Source: Candidatus Bathyarchaeota archaeon (GTDB taxonomy: Archaea; Thermoproteota; Bathyarchaeia; Bathyarchaeales; Bathycorpusculaceae). Taken from it: a stretch of DNA of 6,180 bases. The notes under the pieces are model-generated. The model did not search any database and was not told the origin of the DNA. It saw nothing but the letters and a program-made list of their open reading frames with translations. Shown here piece after piece: positions 1-4,684 of this stretch. The stretch covers positions 1-6,180 of the forward strand of contig JAOZHM010000183.1 in the NCBI GenBank assembly GCA_026014845.1, in the 5' to 3' direction. Every line of letters begins with the position of its first letter. Within the stretch, counting starts at the first letter, position 1. A program made the position numbers and the translations under genes.

Positions 1-1095
1 AAAGGTAATGTTGTCTAAAATAGGTCTATCTTTTTGGTAGCTGAACGAGACTTTTTCAAATTTTACGTGTCCCTTTAATTCGGGTAGCGTTAGGGCATCT
101 GGCTTCTCCTTTATTTCTGCCTCGGCGTCTATGACGTCAAAGATTCTGTCGCCAGCAGCCATTGTTCGGTGATAACCAGATATGAACATGCCAAAGAAAC
201 GCATAGGCATGACCAACATCGCCAAGAAAGCGTTAAACGCAACTAAATCTCCAATGGTCAACGTTCCCGTAATTACTTCGAATCCTCCGTACCAAAAGAT
301 TATGATTGTGCCTAATCCCATGAGAAAACCTACGAGAGGTATGTGAAACGCCCTAATTTTAGCTGAGGCTAATGTTGTTTGAAAGTACTTGTCATTTTTA
401 GACCCGAACTTTTTTCTTTCAAAGTCTTCTTGCGCAAACGCTCGCACAACCCTGATTCCTGCAATGGCTTCGTGTAATACAGAGGTTAAGCTGCCATATT
501 GTTCTCGTATCTGAGTAAAGAGTGGCCTTATCTTTTTTCCAAATGAATAGAAAGTAGCAAATATGCAAGGCATTATTGGCAGAAGGAAGAGAGTAAGCAT
601 GGTGTTGATAGAGAACATCGTGTACAGGGCTACAACAAGAAGAAGTATGGAACTCATGAGAAAGGTTAGTTGGAAACCTAAAAACCTGCGTATTCTATCC
701 ATGTCAGTTGTTACTTTCGACAAAAGCTGACCTGTGTGAGTTTTGTCGTAAAACGCAAAGCTTTGGTTTTGCAGAGAAGCAAACACATCGTTTCTGATGT
801 CATAAACCACTTTCTGAGAGAAGTAAGTGTTTGCATACCGTCGGATGAAAGAAAACAAGCCGACTACTACTGTGAGACCTATGATTTCCAGCATCAAAAT
901 TAAAAGCATACCCTTACCTAATTCAACGTCTAAGGTGCCTTCAGCAAGCGGAGTAATAACGTTGTCAATAGCCGTTCTGGTTAAGAGAGGAATCTGCACA
1001 CTTACGATTATACTGACAAGCATACAAACTGCACTGACTAGAAAAAGAGGCCAATTCTTTGAAATGTACCGGCAGATTCGTGCTAGAGTGCCCAT
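1..1095 (-). CDS. ABC exporter half-transporter, permease-ATPase fusion (3'-truncated by window edge)
   Basis: This encodes the N-terminal 365 residues of an MsbA/LmrA-type ABC transporter, a membrane protein that exports lipids, drugs or peptides using ATP. Residues 1 to about 330 form the six-helix type I exporter domain. Hydrophobic segments lie near 16-37 and 62-83, with paired helices near 140-185 and 245-300. The family motif FYDKTHTGQLLSKVTTD is at 115-131, and a second conserved stretch (HEAIAGIRVVRAFAQE) lies further on. The ATPase domain begins near residue 343 (VKFEKVSFSY), and Tyr353 fits the A-loop that stacks on adenine. The window ends before Walker A, so the nucleotide-binding motifs cannot be checked. 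The ATG at 1095 is preferred because AAGGTG lies 9 bases before it; an in-frame GTG four codons upstream overlaps that site, and an in-frame stop closes the frame a little further up. No in-frame stop was found. Substrate cannot be told. Archaeal homologues commonly work as heterodimers, so a partner may lie outside the window. Confidence 0.93.
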   Translation of the reverse strand, partial: MGTLARICRYISKNWPLFLVSAVCMLVSIIVSVQIPLLTRTAIDNVITPLAEGTLDVELGKGMLLILMLEIIGLTVVVGLFSFIRRYANTYFSQKVVYDIRNDVFASLQNQSFAFYDKTHTGQLLSKVTTDMDRIRRFLGFQLTFLMSSILLLVVALYTMFSINTMLTLFLLPIMPCIFATFYSFGKKIRPLFTQIREQYGSLTSVLHEAIAGIRVVRAFAQEDFERKKFGSKNDKYFQTTLASAKIRAFHIPLVGFLMGLGTIIIFWYGGFEVITGTLTIGDLVAFNAFLAMLVMPMRFFGMFISGYHRTMAAGDRIFDVIDAEAEIKEKPDALTLPELKGHVKFEKVSFSYQKDRPILDNITF

Positions 1096-1186
1096 CCGTG
1101 TAGACACCTTTTTAGATGTTAAAGTTGTTACGATCGTGTTTCTTTAATGTTTCACTTATTACTTAATCTAGACTTAATTGTCATTG

Positions 1187-1195
1187 AATTATAAG
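1187..1195 (-). promoter_or_regulatory. Possible box A promoter for the ABC transporter gene
   Basis: Read on the minus strand this is CTTATAATT, a fair archaeal TATA box. A start about 25 bases downstream would fall near 1165 and leave a leader of about 70 bases, longer than for the other genes here. A weaker TTAAAG near 1145 would give a leader of about 25 bases. The choice between them is not settled by sequence. Confidence 0.25.
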
Positions 1196-1229
1196 ACTCA
1201 AGGGTGCTGCAATTAATTTTTTACGGGTA

Positions 1230-1253
1230 AACGTGTGCGGGGGATCTCACGTT
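1230..1253. repeat. Inverted repeat with GC-rich loop
   Basis: AACGTG and CACGTT form a 6-bp stem around a 12-base loop containing GGGGG. On the plus strand CCATTTTT follows, which makes it look a little like a terminator, but no plus-strand gene lies upstream. The local G+C stands out against very AT-rich flanks. It could be part of a small RNA, an operator for the ABC gene, or chance. Confidence 0.3.
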
Positions 1254-1267
1254 CCATTTTTCTTAAC

Positions 1268-1315
1268 GGATAATCACAACCTTTCAGAGTTATTTACGCT
1301 TTCTGTAAATTATCC
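1268..1315. repeat. Inverted repeat downstream of tRNA-Ile
   Basis: GGATAAT (1268-1274) is complementary to ATTATCC (1309-1315). Inside it, TTTAC (1293-1297) can pair with GTAAA (1305-1309), sharing base 1309 with the outer stem, so the two could be alternative or stacked helices. It lies 25 bases beyond the tRNA-Ile 3' end on the minus strand, where a termination or processing structure would be expected. No long T-run accompanies it, so a terminator role is uncertain. Confidence 0.25.
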
Positions 1316-1339
1316 TATTTTTTGAAAATATAGATTGTA

Positions 1340-1414
1340 TGGGCCGGGAGAGATTTGAACTCTCGACCTTTCGGTTATCAGCCGAACGCTCCAGCCAAGC
1401 TGAGCTACCGGCCC
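1340..1414 (-). tRNA. tRNA-Ile (GAU anticodon)
   Basis: Minus-strand cloverleaf of 75 bases. The acceptor stem is GGGCCGG/CCGGCCC, the D stem GCTC/GAGC, the anticodon stem TTCGG/CCGAA with loop CTGATAA (anticodon GAT), the variable loop AGGTC, and the T arm GAGAG-TTCAAAT-CTCTC; the discriminator is A. All stems pair fully. There is no intron and no encoded CCA, so CCA would be added by nucleotidyltransferase, as is usual in Archaea. It decodes AUC and AUU. Confidence 0.97.
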
Positions 1415-1444
1415 TTCAACAGTCAAATAATATAAATTGTTAAC

Positions 1445-1458
1445 CATTTTTAAGGATT
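1445..1458 (-). promoter_or_regulatory. Probable promoter of tRNA-Ile (BRE-like AATCC plus box A)
   Basis: On minus this reads AATCCTTAAAAATG. The AT core is centred about 35 bases before the mature tRNA 5' end, so transcription would start roughly 9 bases upstream of the tRNA, a normal arrangement. The arm AATCC is repeated in the opposite orientation before the tRNA-Arg promoter, giving a back-to-back pair. Confidence 0.4.
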
Positions 1459-1470
1459 TTCAGAATCCTT
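1452..1470. repeat. Inverted repeat between divergent tRNA genes
   Basis: AAGGATT (1452-1458) and AATCCTT (1464-1470) are perfect inverted copies separated by TTCAG. Rather than a hairpin terminator, the simplest reading is that each arm is the upstream part of one of two back-to-back promoters, since each arm runs into an AT-rich box A pointing away from the centre. Confidence 0.5.
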
Positions 1471-1477
1471 TTTATTG
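1464..1477 (+). promoter_or_regulatory. Probable promoter of tRNA-Arg (BRE-like AATCC plus box A)
   Basis: AATCCTTTTTATTG has the same 7-base beginning as the divergent tRNA-Ile element. Its AT core is centred about 25 bases before the tRNA-Arg 5' end, so transcription would start at or very close to the mature end. A second AATCCTTTTT at 1488-1497 directly abuts the tRNA and sits too close to act as its box A. Confidence 0.4.
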
Positions 1478-1497
1478 CTTTCGCGCTAATCCTTTTT

Positions 1498-1573
1498 GGG
1501 CTCGTAGCCGAGTCTGGATTAAGGCGCTGGCCTTCGGAGCCGGAGACCGGGGGTTCAAATCCCCTCGAGCCCG
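1498..1573 (+). tRNA. tRNA-Arg (UCG anticodon)
   Basis: Plus-strand cloverleaf of 76 bases. The acceptor stem is GGGCTCG/CGAGCCC, the D stem a 3-bp GCC/GGC with a large loop, the anticodon stem CTGGC/GCCGG (one U-G pair) with loop CTTCGGA (anticodon TCG), the variable loop AGACC, and the T arm GGGGG-TTCAAAT-CCCCT with one G-U pair; the discriminator is G. There is no intron and no encoded CCA. It reads CGA and probably other CGN codons. Confidence 0.96.
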
Positions 1574-1618
1574 CTATCATTTTCTGGTATCGCCTGTTAT
1601 TCAGTCCTCTTTTCATAG

Positions 1619-1759
1619 ATGAAGCTGGAAACTTGGAGTTGTAGCGTTTGTCAAAGGATGCGATTTGGTTCAGATGTTGAGTTTTTGATGTGTCAAGAAA
1701 TCCGATTAAGGATTCGTGCGCAAGCCATAAAACTGAAGTGGAAGGGTAATAAATGGTGA
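1619..1759 (+). CDS. Possible 46-residue small protein with a CxxC motif
   Basis: An ATG at 1619 opens a 46-codon frame ending at the TGA of 1757-1759. The product has Cys8 and Cys11 (CSVC), a third Cys at 25, and a basic C-terminal half with many Arg and Lys. That could be a small zinc-binding or nucleic-acid-binding protein, but no family is recognised. Its stop codon lies inside the GGTGAT ribosome-binding sequence of the flavodoxin start, an arrangement typical of coupled genes. Against it, no Shine-Dalgarno sequence or clear box A precedes 1619, and frames of this length arise by chance. An internal ATG at codon 14 follows AAAGG and would give a shorter product without the CxxC. Confidence 0.3.
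   Translation: MKLETWSCSVCQRMRFGSDVEFLMCQEIRLRIRAQAIKLKWKGNKW
1726..1733 (+). promoter_or_regulatory. Possible box A of the flavodoxin gene
   Basis: CATAAAAC is a moderate TATA-like element. A start about 26 bases on would fall near 1755, leaving a leader of about 10 bases that still contains GGTGAT before the TTG at 1765. This matches the short leaders inferred for the HD and cyclophilin genes. GATTAAGG near 1704-1711 is a weaker alternative. Confidence 0.3.
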
Positions 1760-1761
1760 TT
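1756..1761 (+). promoter_or_regulatory. Ribosome-binding site GGTGAT that favours the TTG start of the flavodoxin
   Basis: The GGTGAT here (offset by one base or less) matches the 3' half of the sequence complementary to the archaeal 16S rRNA tail (AGGAGGTGATC), and is followed by about four bases and then TTG at 1765. That spacing is close to ideal. The competing ATG at 1753 has only a looser GGAAGGG before it. Confidence 0.5.
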
Positions 1762-1764
1762 ATA

Positions 1765-2226
1765 TTGGCGAAGGTAATCGTCGTTTATGAGTCCAAGTAT
1801 GGCAACACCAAACTTGCAGCGGAGAAAATCATAGAGGGAATGAACGAAGTTGGAGGAATAGAAGCTGTTCTCAGCGAACTCAAAGAAGTTGACCTCAACA
1901 AGATAGCTAACTATGATGCGATTTTGATAGGTTCTCCTAATCATTTTGGTGGACCAACTAGAGGTATCAAGAAGTTCATCGACAAACTTGGTAAACTCCC
2001 CTTAGAGGGAAAAATGTTTGCCGTTTTTGACACATACATTAGAGGAGACTTCGAAAAGGCAATGAAGAAAATGGAGAAGAGAATAAACGAAAAAGTTCTC
2101 GGATTGAAACGGTTGGCTCCTGGGTTGTCGATAAAAGCTCAAGGGATGAAGGGCCCTCTCGTGGAAGGAGAGCTTCCTAAATGCAAAGAGTTCGGGAATA
2201 AAATAGCAACTCAAATTGAAATTTGA
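1765..2226 (+). CDS. Flavodoxin-like FMN protein
   Basis: A 153-residue single-domain flavodoxin, expected to be a cytoplasmic FMN-binding electron carrier. From the chosen start the first strand is KVIVVYES, followed by the FMN phosphate loop SKYGNT at 10-15. The second FMN loop is GSPNHFGGPT at 56-65, and a further strand and loop is MFAVFDTYIRGD near 84-95. Length is normal for the family and nothing suggests a fused oxidase or reductase. The TTG at 1765 is preferred because the protein then begins MAKVIVVY, as flavodoxins usually do, and because of the GGTGAT before it. The ATG at 1753 would add MVIIL. The gene converges on the HD-domain gene. Its partner is unknown; the nearby radical SAM enzyme is a possible electron acceptor, but only by proximity. 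Confidence 0.88.
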   Translation: MAKVIVVYESKYGNTKLAAEKIIEGMNEVGGIEAVLSELKEVDLNKIANYDAILIGSPNHFGGPTRGIKKFIDKLGKLPLEGKMFAVFDTYIRGDFEKAMKKMEKRINEKVLGLKRLAPGLSIKAQGMKGPLVEGELPKCKEFGNKIATQIEI

Positions 2227-2261
2227 TTACTTGCCTTCAATTACGCTCGTAAATCTTGTGC

Positions 2262-2266
2262 AAAAA
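2262..2266 (-). terminator. Possible T-run terminator for the HD-domain gene
   Basis: On minus, five T residues in CCATTTTTGC lie 27 bases past the HD gene stop. Archaeal transcription commonly ends at such T-runs without a hairpin. The 66-base gap between the convergent genes must hold both termination sites; no good T-run is seen on the plus side. Confidence 0.25.
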
Positions 2267-2292
2267 TGGTGTGGGAAATTTAAATGTGTATC

Positions 2293-2850
2293 TTACTCTA
2301 GTCCTATTTCTGCTGCGTATTTTTTCAATCCTTCTAGGGCGATCTCGAAGAATTCTTCTTTTGGAACTTCGATTTTTTCGCAGAAGAGAATTCTTTCTCT
2401 GTTTACTCCTCTGGCAAAGTCTTTATCCTTAAACTTCTTCCTCACCGTTTTAGCTTTCACTTCTGCCAGCTTTTTCGTAGGCATCACCAAAGCACAAGCA
2501 ACCAACAAACCTGAAATAGCATCACAACAGATCAAAGCCTTCTCCATCCTACTTTCAGGAGTAATACCAGTACGCTCAAAATTATGAGCCTTAATAGCTC
2601 TCTTAACCTCTTCAGAAACCATATCTTTCAAAATATCCCCAGCCAAAACACCATGCTTCTCCCAATCGTCTCCTATCTTCTCGTAATCAATGTCGTGAAG
2701 CAAACCAGTCAGCCCCCACAAGTCCTCATCCTCACCAAAATATTTTGCCAAACCTCTCATAATGGCTTCTACCGCAATCATGTGATAAACAATATTCCTT
2801 TTCTTGACGTTTTCCTTAACCAAGCTAAGAGCTTCTTCTCTTGTTAACAC
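2293..2850 (-). CDS. HD-domain phosphohydrolase
   Basis: A soluble single-domain HD-superfamily protein of the HDIG type, which are metal-dependent phosphohydrolases acting on nucleotides or related phosphate esters. Counting from the longer start at 2859 (188 residues), the likely metal ligands are His26, His55-Asp56 (GLLHDIDY), His92 (KAHN) and Asp113 (CCDAISGL), with His69 also in the expected region. All are present, so it is probably active. The exact substrate cannot be told from sequence. Coordinates use the GTG at 2850 (185 residues, beginning MLTREEAL), because AGGTGG lies five bases before it and the predicted transcript starts near 2862. A GTG at 2859 is the alternative, with AAGGA before it. 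The gene follows the radical SAM gene on the same strand after a gap of about 60 bases, but has its own good promoter. Confidence 0.88.
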   Translation of the reverse strand: MLTREEALSLVKENVKKRNIVYHMIAVEAIMRGLAKYFGEDEDLWGLTGLLHDIDYEKIGDDWEKHGVLAGDILKDMVSEEVKRAIKAHNFERTGITPESRMEKALICCDAISGLLVACALVMPTKKLAEVKAKTVRKKFKDKDFARGVNRERILFCEKIEVPKEEFFEIALEGLKKYAAEIGLE

Positions 2851-2855
2851 TGATG

Positions 2856-2861
2856 CCACCT
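2856..2861 (-). promoter_or_regulatory. Ribosome-binding site AGGTGG deciding the HD gene start
   Basis: AGGTGG on minus is followed by five bases and GTG at 2850. It overlaps the other candidate GTG at 2859, so both starts cannot use it. With the predicted transcript start near 2862 the site would sit at the extreme 5' end of the message. Confidence 0.5.
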
Positions 2862-2883
2862 AAGTCCTTGATGTGACATTATC

Positions 2884-2891
2884 CTTTATAA
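2884..2891 (-). promoter_or_regulatory. Box A promoter of the HD-domain gene
   Basis: TTATAAAG on minus is a near-ideal archaeal TATA box, with purine-rich GAAAG just upstream as in a BRE. Transcription would start near 2862, about 12 bases before the preferred GTG. This indicates that the gene can be expressed independently of the radical SAM gene upstream. Confidence 0.55.
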
Positions 2892-2917
2892 CTTTCTTCA
2901 TGTGCTGGATGGCTATA

Positions 2918-3817
2918 TTATTCAAACTGTCCATACATCACATCTGGACCCAATACGTCAGGATATTTCTTCCGCAACAAACAACGCGCAGCATAACACA
3001 AATGGCAAGCATCAGCATAAAATTCATCATGCGGCAAACCAAACTTTTCAACCAAAGCCACTGGACCACCACGAACTAAAGGCTCAAGAATCGGATTCTC
3101 ATAAGGATCATATTCGCTAATTATTTTTGAGAAAGGCTTCTGCCAAGCATTCCCAATCGAAATACCTTGACAAACATGAACATACCCTAGAGGGCCAATA
3201 TGAATCCTTTCTGGATCAACAAGTTCCTCACAAGGGCATTCTGTAAATTCACGCCAAGATTTCTTGTCTGCTTCTTCTGCCAATTCAGAAGCAGCTCTTC
3301 CCTTGTACATAAGGTCATACAAACCCACTTTTGCTCCTTCAATTTCACTCGGACACGGAGCCTTCGCCTTAGGATATTTAATGGCAAGTATGCCGACTTT
3401 CATGTTTAACTCGTTTGCAGCCTTCACCGCATTCTTCACTTCTTCAATCTGCCAGCTTTCTCCATGATAAAGATCGCTGCTTAAGCTTAACTCAACATGT
3501 TTAGCCATTGGAAGAAGCCACACCTTAGCATCTTCTGGGCAACTAGCCCAATAACAGTTCGAAAGAACCTCCACACTGAAACCAAGTTTCACAGCCTCCT
3601 CGACAGCCTTAACCATAATAGGATAAAATAGGAAAGGCTCCCCACCCTCCAATGAAATGGAATCCACGGTTCCCAGCTTCTTAGCTTCCACGAGTATATC
3701 CTTTATCTGTTCAATAGTGAAAACACCTCTAGCCTTTGGACTGCCCCAAACGAAACAGTGATCACATTCCAAGTCACATCTATATGTTAGGAGGAAATGA
3801 ACACCAGTCAGTTTCAA
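2918..3817 (-). CDS. Radical SAM protein with C-terminal cysteine cluster (SPASM-like), function unknown
   Basis: A 299-residue radical SAM enzyme, which should bind a 4Fe-4S cluster and split S-adenosylmethionine to begin a radical reaction. The cluster motif CxxxCxxC is Cys14, Cys18 and Cys21 (YRCDLECDHC), and the SAM-binding GGE motif is at 58-60 (LEGGEP). The C-terminal third has HIGPLGYVHVCQGISIGN at 206-223, like the start of a SPASM domain, and extra cysteines at 194, 196, 216, 271, 274 and 279, including CHLCYAARC. These could hold one or more auxiliary clusters, as in peptide-modifying or alcohol-oxidising relatives. No short precursor peptide was recognised beside it. The TTG start is well supported: an in-frame stop lies immediately upstream and AGGGTG is placed seven bases before it. 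Substrate unknown. Confidence 0.9.
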   Translation of the reverse strand: MKLTGVHFLLTYRCDLECDHCFVWGSPKARGVFTIEQIKDILVEAKKLGTVDSISLEGGEPFLFYPIMVKAVEEAVKLGFSVEVLSNCYWASCPEDAKVWLLPMAKHVELSLSSDLYHGESWQIEEVKNAVKAANELNMKVGILAIKYPKAKAPCPSEIEGAKVGLYDLMYKGRAASELAEEADKKSWREFTECPCEELVDPERIHIGPLGYVHVCQGISIGNAWQKPFSKIISEYDPYENPILEPLVRGGPVALVEKFGLPHDEFYADACHLCYAARCLLRKKYPDVLGPDVMYGQFE

Positions 3818-3824
3818 TCAACAA

Positions 3825-3830
3825 CACCCT
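3825..3830 (-). promoter_or_regulatory. Ribosome-binding site AGGGTG of the radical SAM gene
   Basis: AGGGTG on minus ends seven bases before the TTG start at 3817, and an in-frame TGA directly precedes that TTG. Together these confirm that this genome uses TTG starts, which supports the TTG chosen for the flavodoxin. Confidence 0.5.
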
Positions 3831-3835
3831 TTCAA

Positions 3836-3857
3836 AACTACACGTTTAGTTGTAGTT
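3836..3857. repeat. Inverted repeat, candidate operator of the radical SAM gene
   Basis: AACTACA (3836-3842) and TGTAGTT (3851-3857) are perfect 7-base inverted copies with an 8-base spacer, total 22 bases. The distal arm overlaps the likely box A and the proximal arm ends a few bases before the predicted transcript start near 3833. This is where archaeal repressors commonly bind to block TBP or RNA polymerase. The size suits a dimeric winged-helix regulator. Confidence 0.45.
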
Positions 3858-3862
3858 AAATC
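3855..3862 (-). promoter_or_regulatory. Possible box A of the radical SAM gene
   Basis: ATTTAACT on minus would place the transcript start near 3833, giving a leader of about 16 bases that contains the AGGGTG ribosome-binding site. The match to the archaeal TATA consensus is only moderate, which would fit a regulated promoter. Confidence 0.35.
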
Positions 3863-3929
3863 TTGAGATGTAGAAGAAGACTTGGTTTACACGCGCAGGA
3901 TCGCCGAGTAGAAGAAAAGTTAAGTAACA

Positions 3930-3938
3930 TTTTTAAAA
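3930..3938 (+). promoter_or_regulatory. Box A promoter of the cyclophilin gene
   Basis: TTTTTAAAA is a strong TATA-like element, preceded by AAGTAAC as a possible BRE. Transcription would start near 3960, giving a leader of about 13 bases containing GAAGG before the ATG at 3973. Confidence 0.5.
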
Positions 3939-3972
3939 AACGTTGTTTTCTAACTTAATTGAAGGCGCTGAG

Positions 3973-4665
3973 ATGACAAAAAAGAAGAAGAAAAAGGAAA
4001 GCTGGAAGGAAAAAAGACGTCGAGCAGCCATAAAGCATCAGAAGGCATTAGAAGCTGAACGATTAAAAAGAGAAAGAGAACCACGGAAAAACAAAGGATC
4101 GCCCCGAAGGAAAGCTTTAGCCATTCTTTTCGTGTTTCTAATATGTCTGCCTATAGGCGTCTACGCTGTCTGGCAGATGAACGGCACGATTGATAAAGGC
4201 AGTTCAAGTTCAAACATAGTTTTGCTTAAAACAACCATGGGAGACATAAAAATCGAGTTGTATGGTGACATGCCTATTACTACAGCGAATTTTAAGAATC
4301 TGACTGAACAGGGAGTGTATGATGGAACCATTTTCCACAGAGTAATTGATGGTTTTATGATTCAGGGAGGAGACCCTACCGGAACAGATCATGGAGATTT
4401 AATACCTGCAATACCAGATGAATTTACAGACCATAATAGAAATGATAGGGGAACAATAGCTATGGCAAACGCAGGTCCGAACACAGGAAGCAGTCAATTC
4501 TTCATTAACCTCGTTGACAACGACTATTTAAATGATAAACACCCAGTTTTCGGGGAGGTAATAGAAGGAATGGACGTTGTTGACAGAATTGGAAAAGTAC
4601 AGACAGATGCAAATGACAAGCCTTTGCTAGACGTGGAGATAATAAAAGCAGAACTTGTCAAGTGA
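3973..4665 (+). CDS. Membrane-anchored cyclophilin-type peptidyl-prolyl isomerase
   Basis: A 230-residue protein with three parts. Residues 1-47 are extremely basic (six Lys in a row at 3-8, then Lys/Arg/Glu-rich, probably helical). Residues about 48-68 form one transmembrane helix (ALAILFVFLICLPIGVYAVW). Residues about 82-230 are a complete cyclophilin domain. Key residues are present: Arg123, Phe128, Met129 and Gln131 in FHRVIDGFMIQGGD, then MANAGPNTGSSQFF at 164-177, and His190 with VFGEV. The Trp of human cyclophilin A is replaced by Tyr, as in many prokaryotic forms. The positive-inside rule puts the basic tail in the cytoplasm and the enzyme outside, where it would help fold exported proteins. 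The ATG at 3973 is chosen over an upstream in-frame TTG at 3943, because the promoter predicts a transcript start near 3960 and GAAGG precedes the ATG. Confidence 0.93.
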   Translation: MTKKKKKKESWKEKRRRAAIKHQKALEAERLKREREPRKNKGSPRRKALAILFVFLICLPIGVYAVWQMNGTIDKGSSSSNIVLLKTTMGDIKIELYGDMPITTANFKNLTEQGVYDGTIFHRVIDGFMIQGGDPTGTDHGDLIPAIPDEFTDHNRNDRGTIAMANAGPNTGSSQFFINLVDNDYLNDKHPVFGEVIEGMDVVDRIGKVQTDANDKPLLDVEIIKAELVK

Positions 4666-4667
4666 CG

Positions 4668-4680
4668 CTTGCATAGCAAG
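4668..4680 (+). terminator. Small hairpin after the cyclophilin gene, possible terminator
   Basis: CTTGC (4668-4672) and GCAAG (4676-4680) form a 5-bp stem with an ATA loop, three bases past the stop codon. It is followed by A-rich rather than T-rich sequence, so any termination role is doubtful. Confidence 0.2.
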
Positions 4681-4684
4681 GAAA

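Larger units (their letters stand above)
1096..1339. other. Gene-free stretch with two inverted repeats
   Basis: No convincing coding frame is present in these 244 bases between the ABC gene start and the 3' end of tRNA-Ile. It must hold the promoter of the ABC gene and the termination region of the tRNA. Two inverted repeats are visible: AACGTG (1230-1235) with CACGTT (1248-1253), enclosing a G-rich loop, and GGATAAT (1268-1274) with ATTATCC (1309-1315). Neither can be assigned to a known RNA family by eye. Confidence 0.5.

Noticed and set aside
827..1147. Plus-strand frame of about 106 codons
   Set aside because: It lies opposite the ABC transporter reading frame, whose translation matches the exporter family closely; this is a shadow frame.
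1268..1315. C/D box guide RNA on minus
   Set aside because: A CTGA-like and a GTGATTA-like motif occur, but C and D boxes with proper spacing and terminal pairing are not found.
1429..1437. TTTATATTA on minus as the tRNA-Ile box A
   Set aside because: Its centre is only about 19 bases before the mature 5' end, so transcription would begin inside the tRNA. The element at 1445-1458 is better placed.
1437..1622. Plus-strand frame of about 61 codons
   Set aside because: It runs straight through the tRNA-Arg gene and its promoter, and the product resembles no protein.
2216..2587. Plus-strand frame of about 123 codons opposite the HD gene
   Set aside because: The minus-strand frame has all the expected HD metal ligands, so the plus frame is a shadow.
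2918..3942. RiPP-type precursor peptide beside the radical SAM gene
   Set aside because: The divergent spacer and the gap before the HD gene hold no short Gly- or Cys-rich frame with a start and ribosome-binding site, so a peptide-modifying cluster is not supported here.
3943..3972. TTG at 3943 as the cyclophilin start
   Set aside because: It lies between the box A and the predicted transcript start near 3960, so it would not be in the message, and the ATG at 3973 has GAAGG before it.
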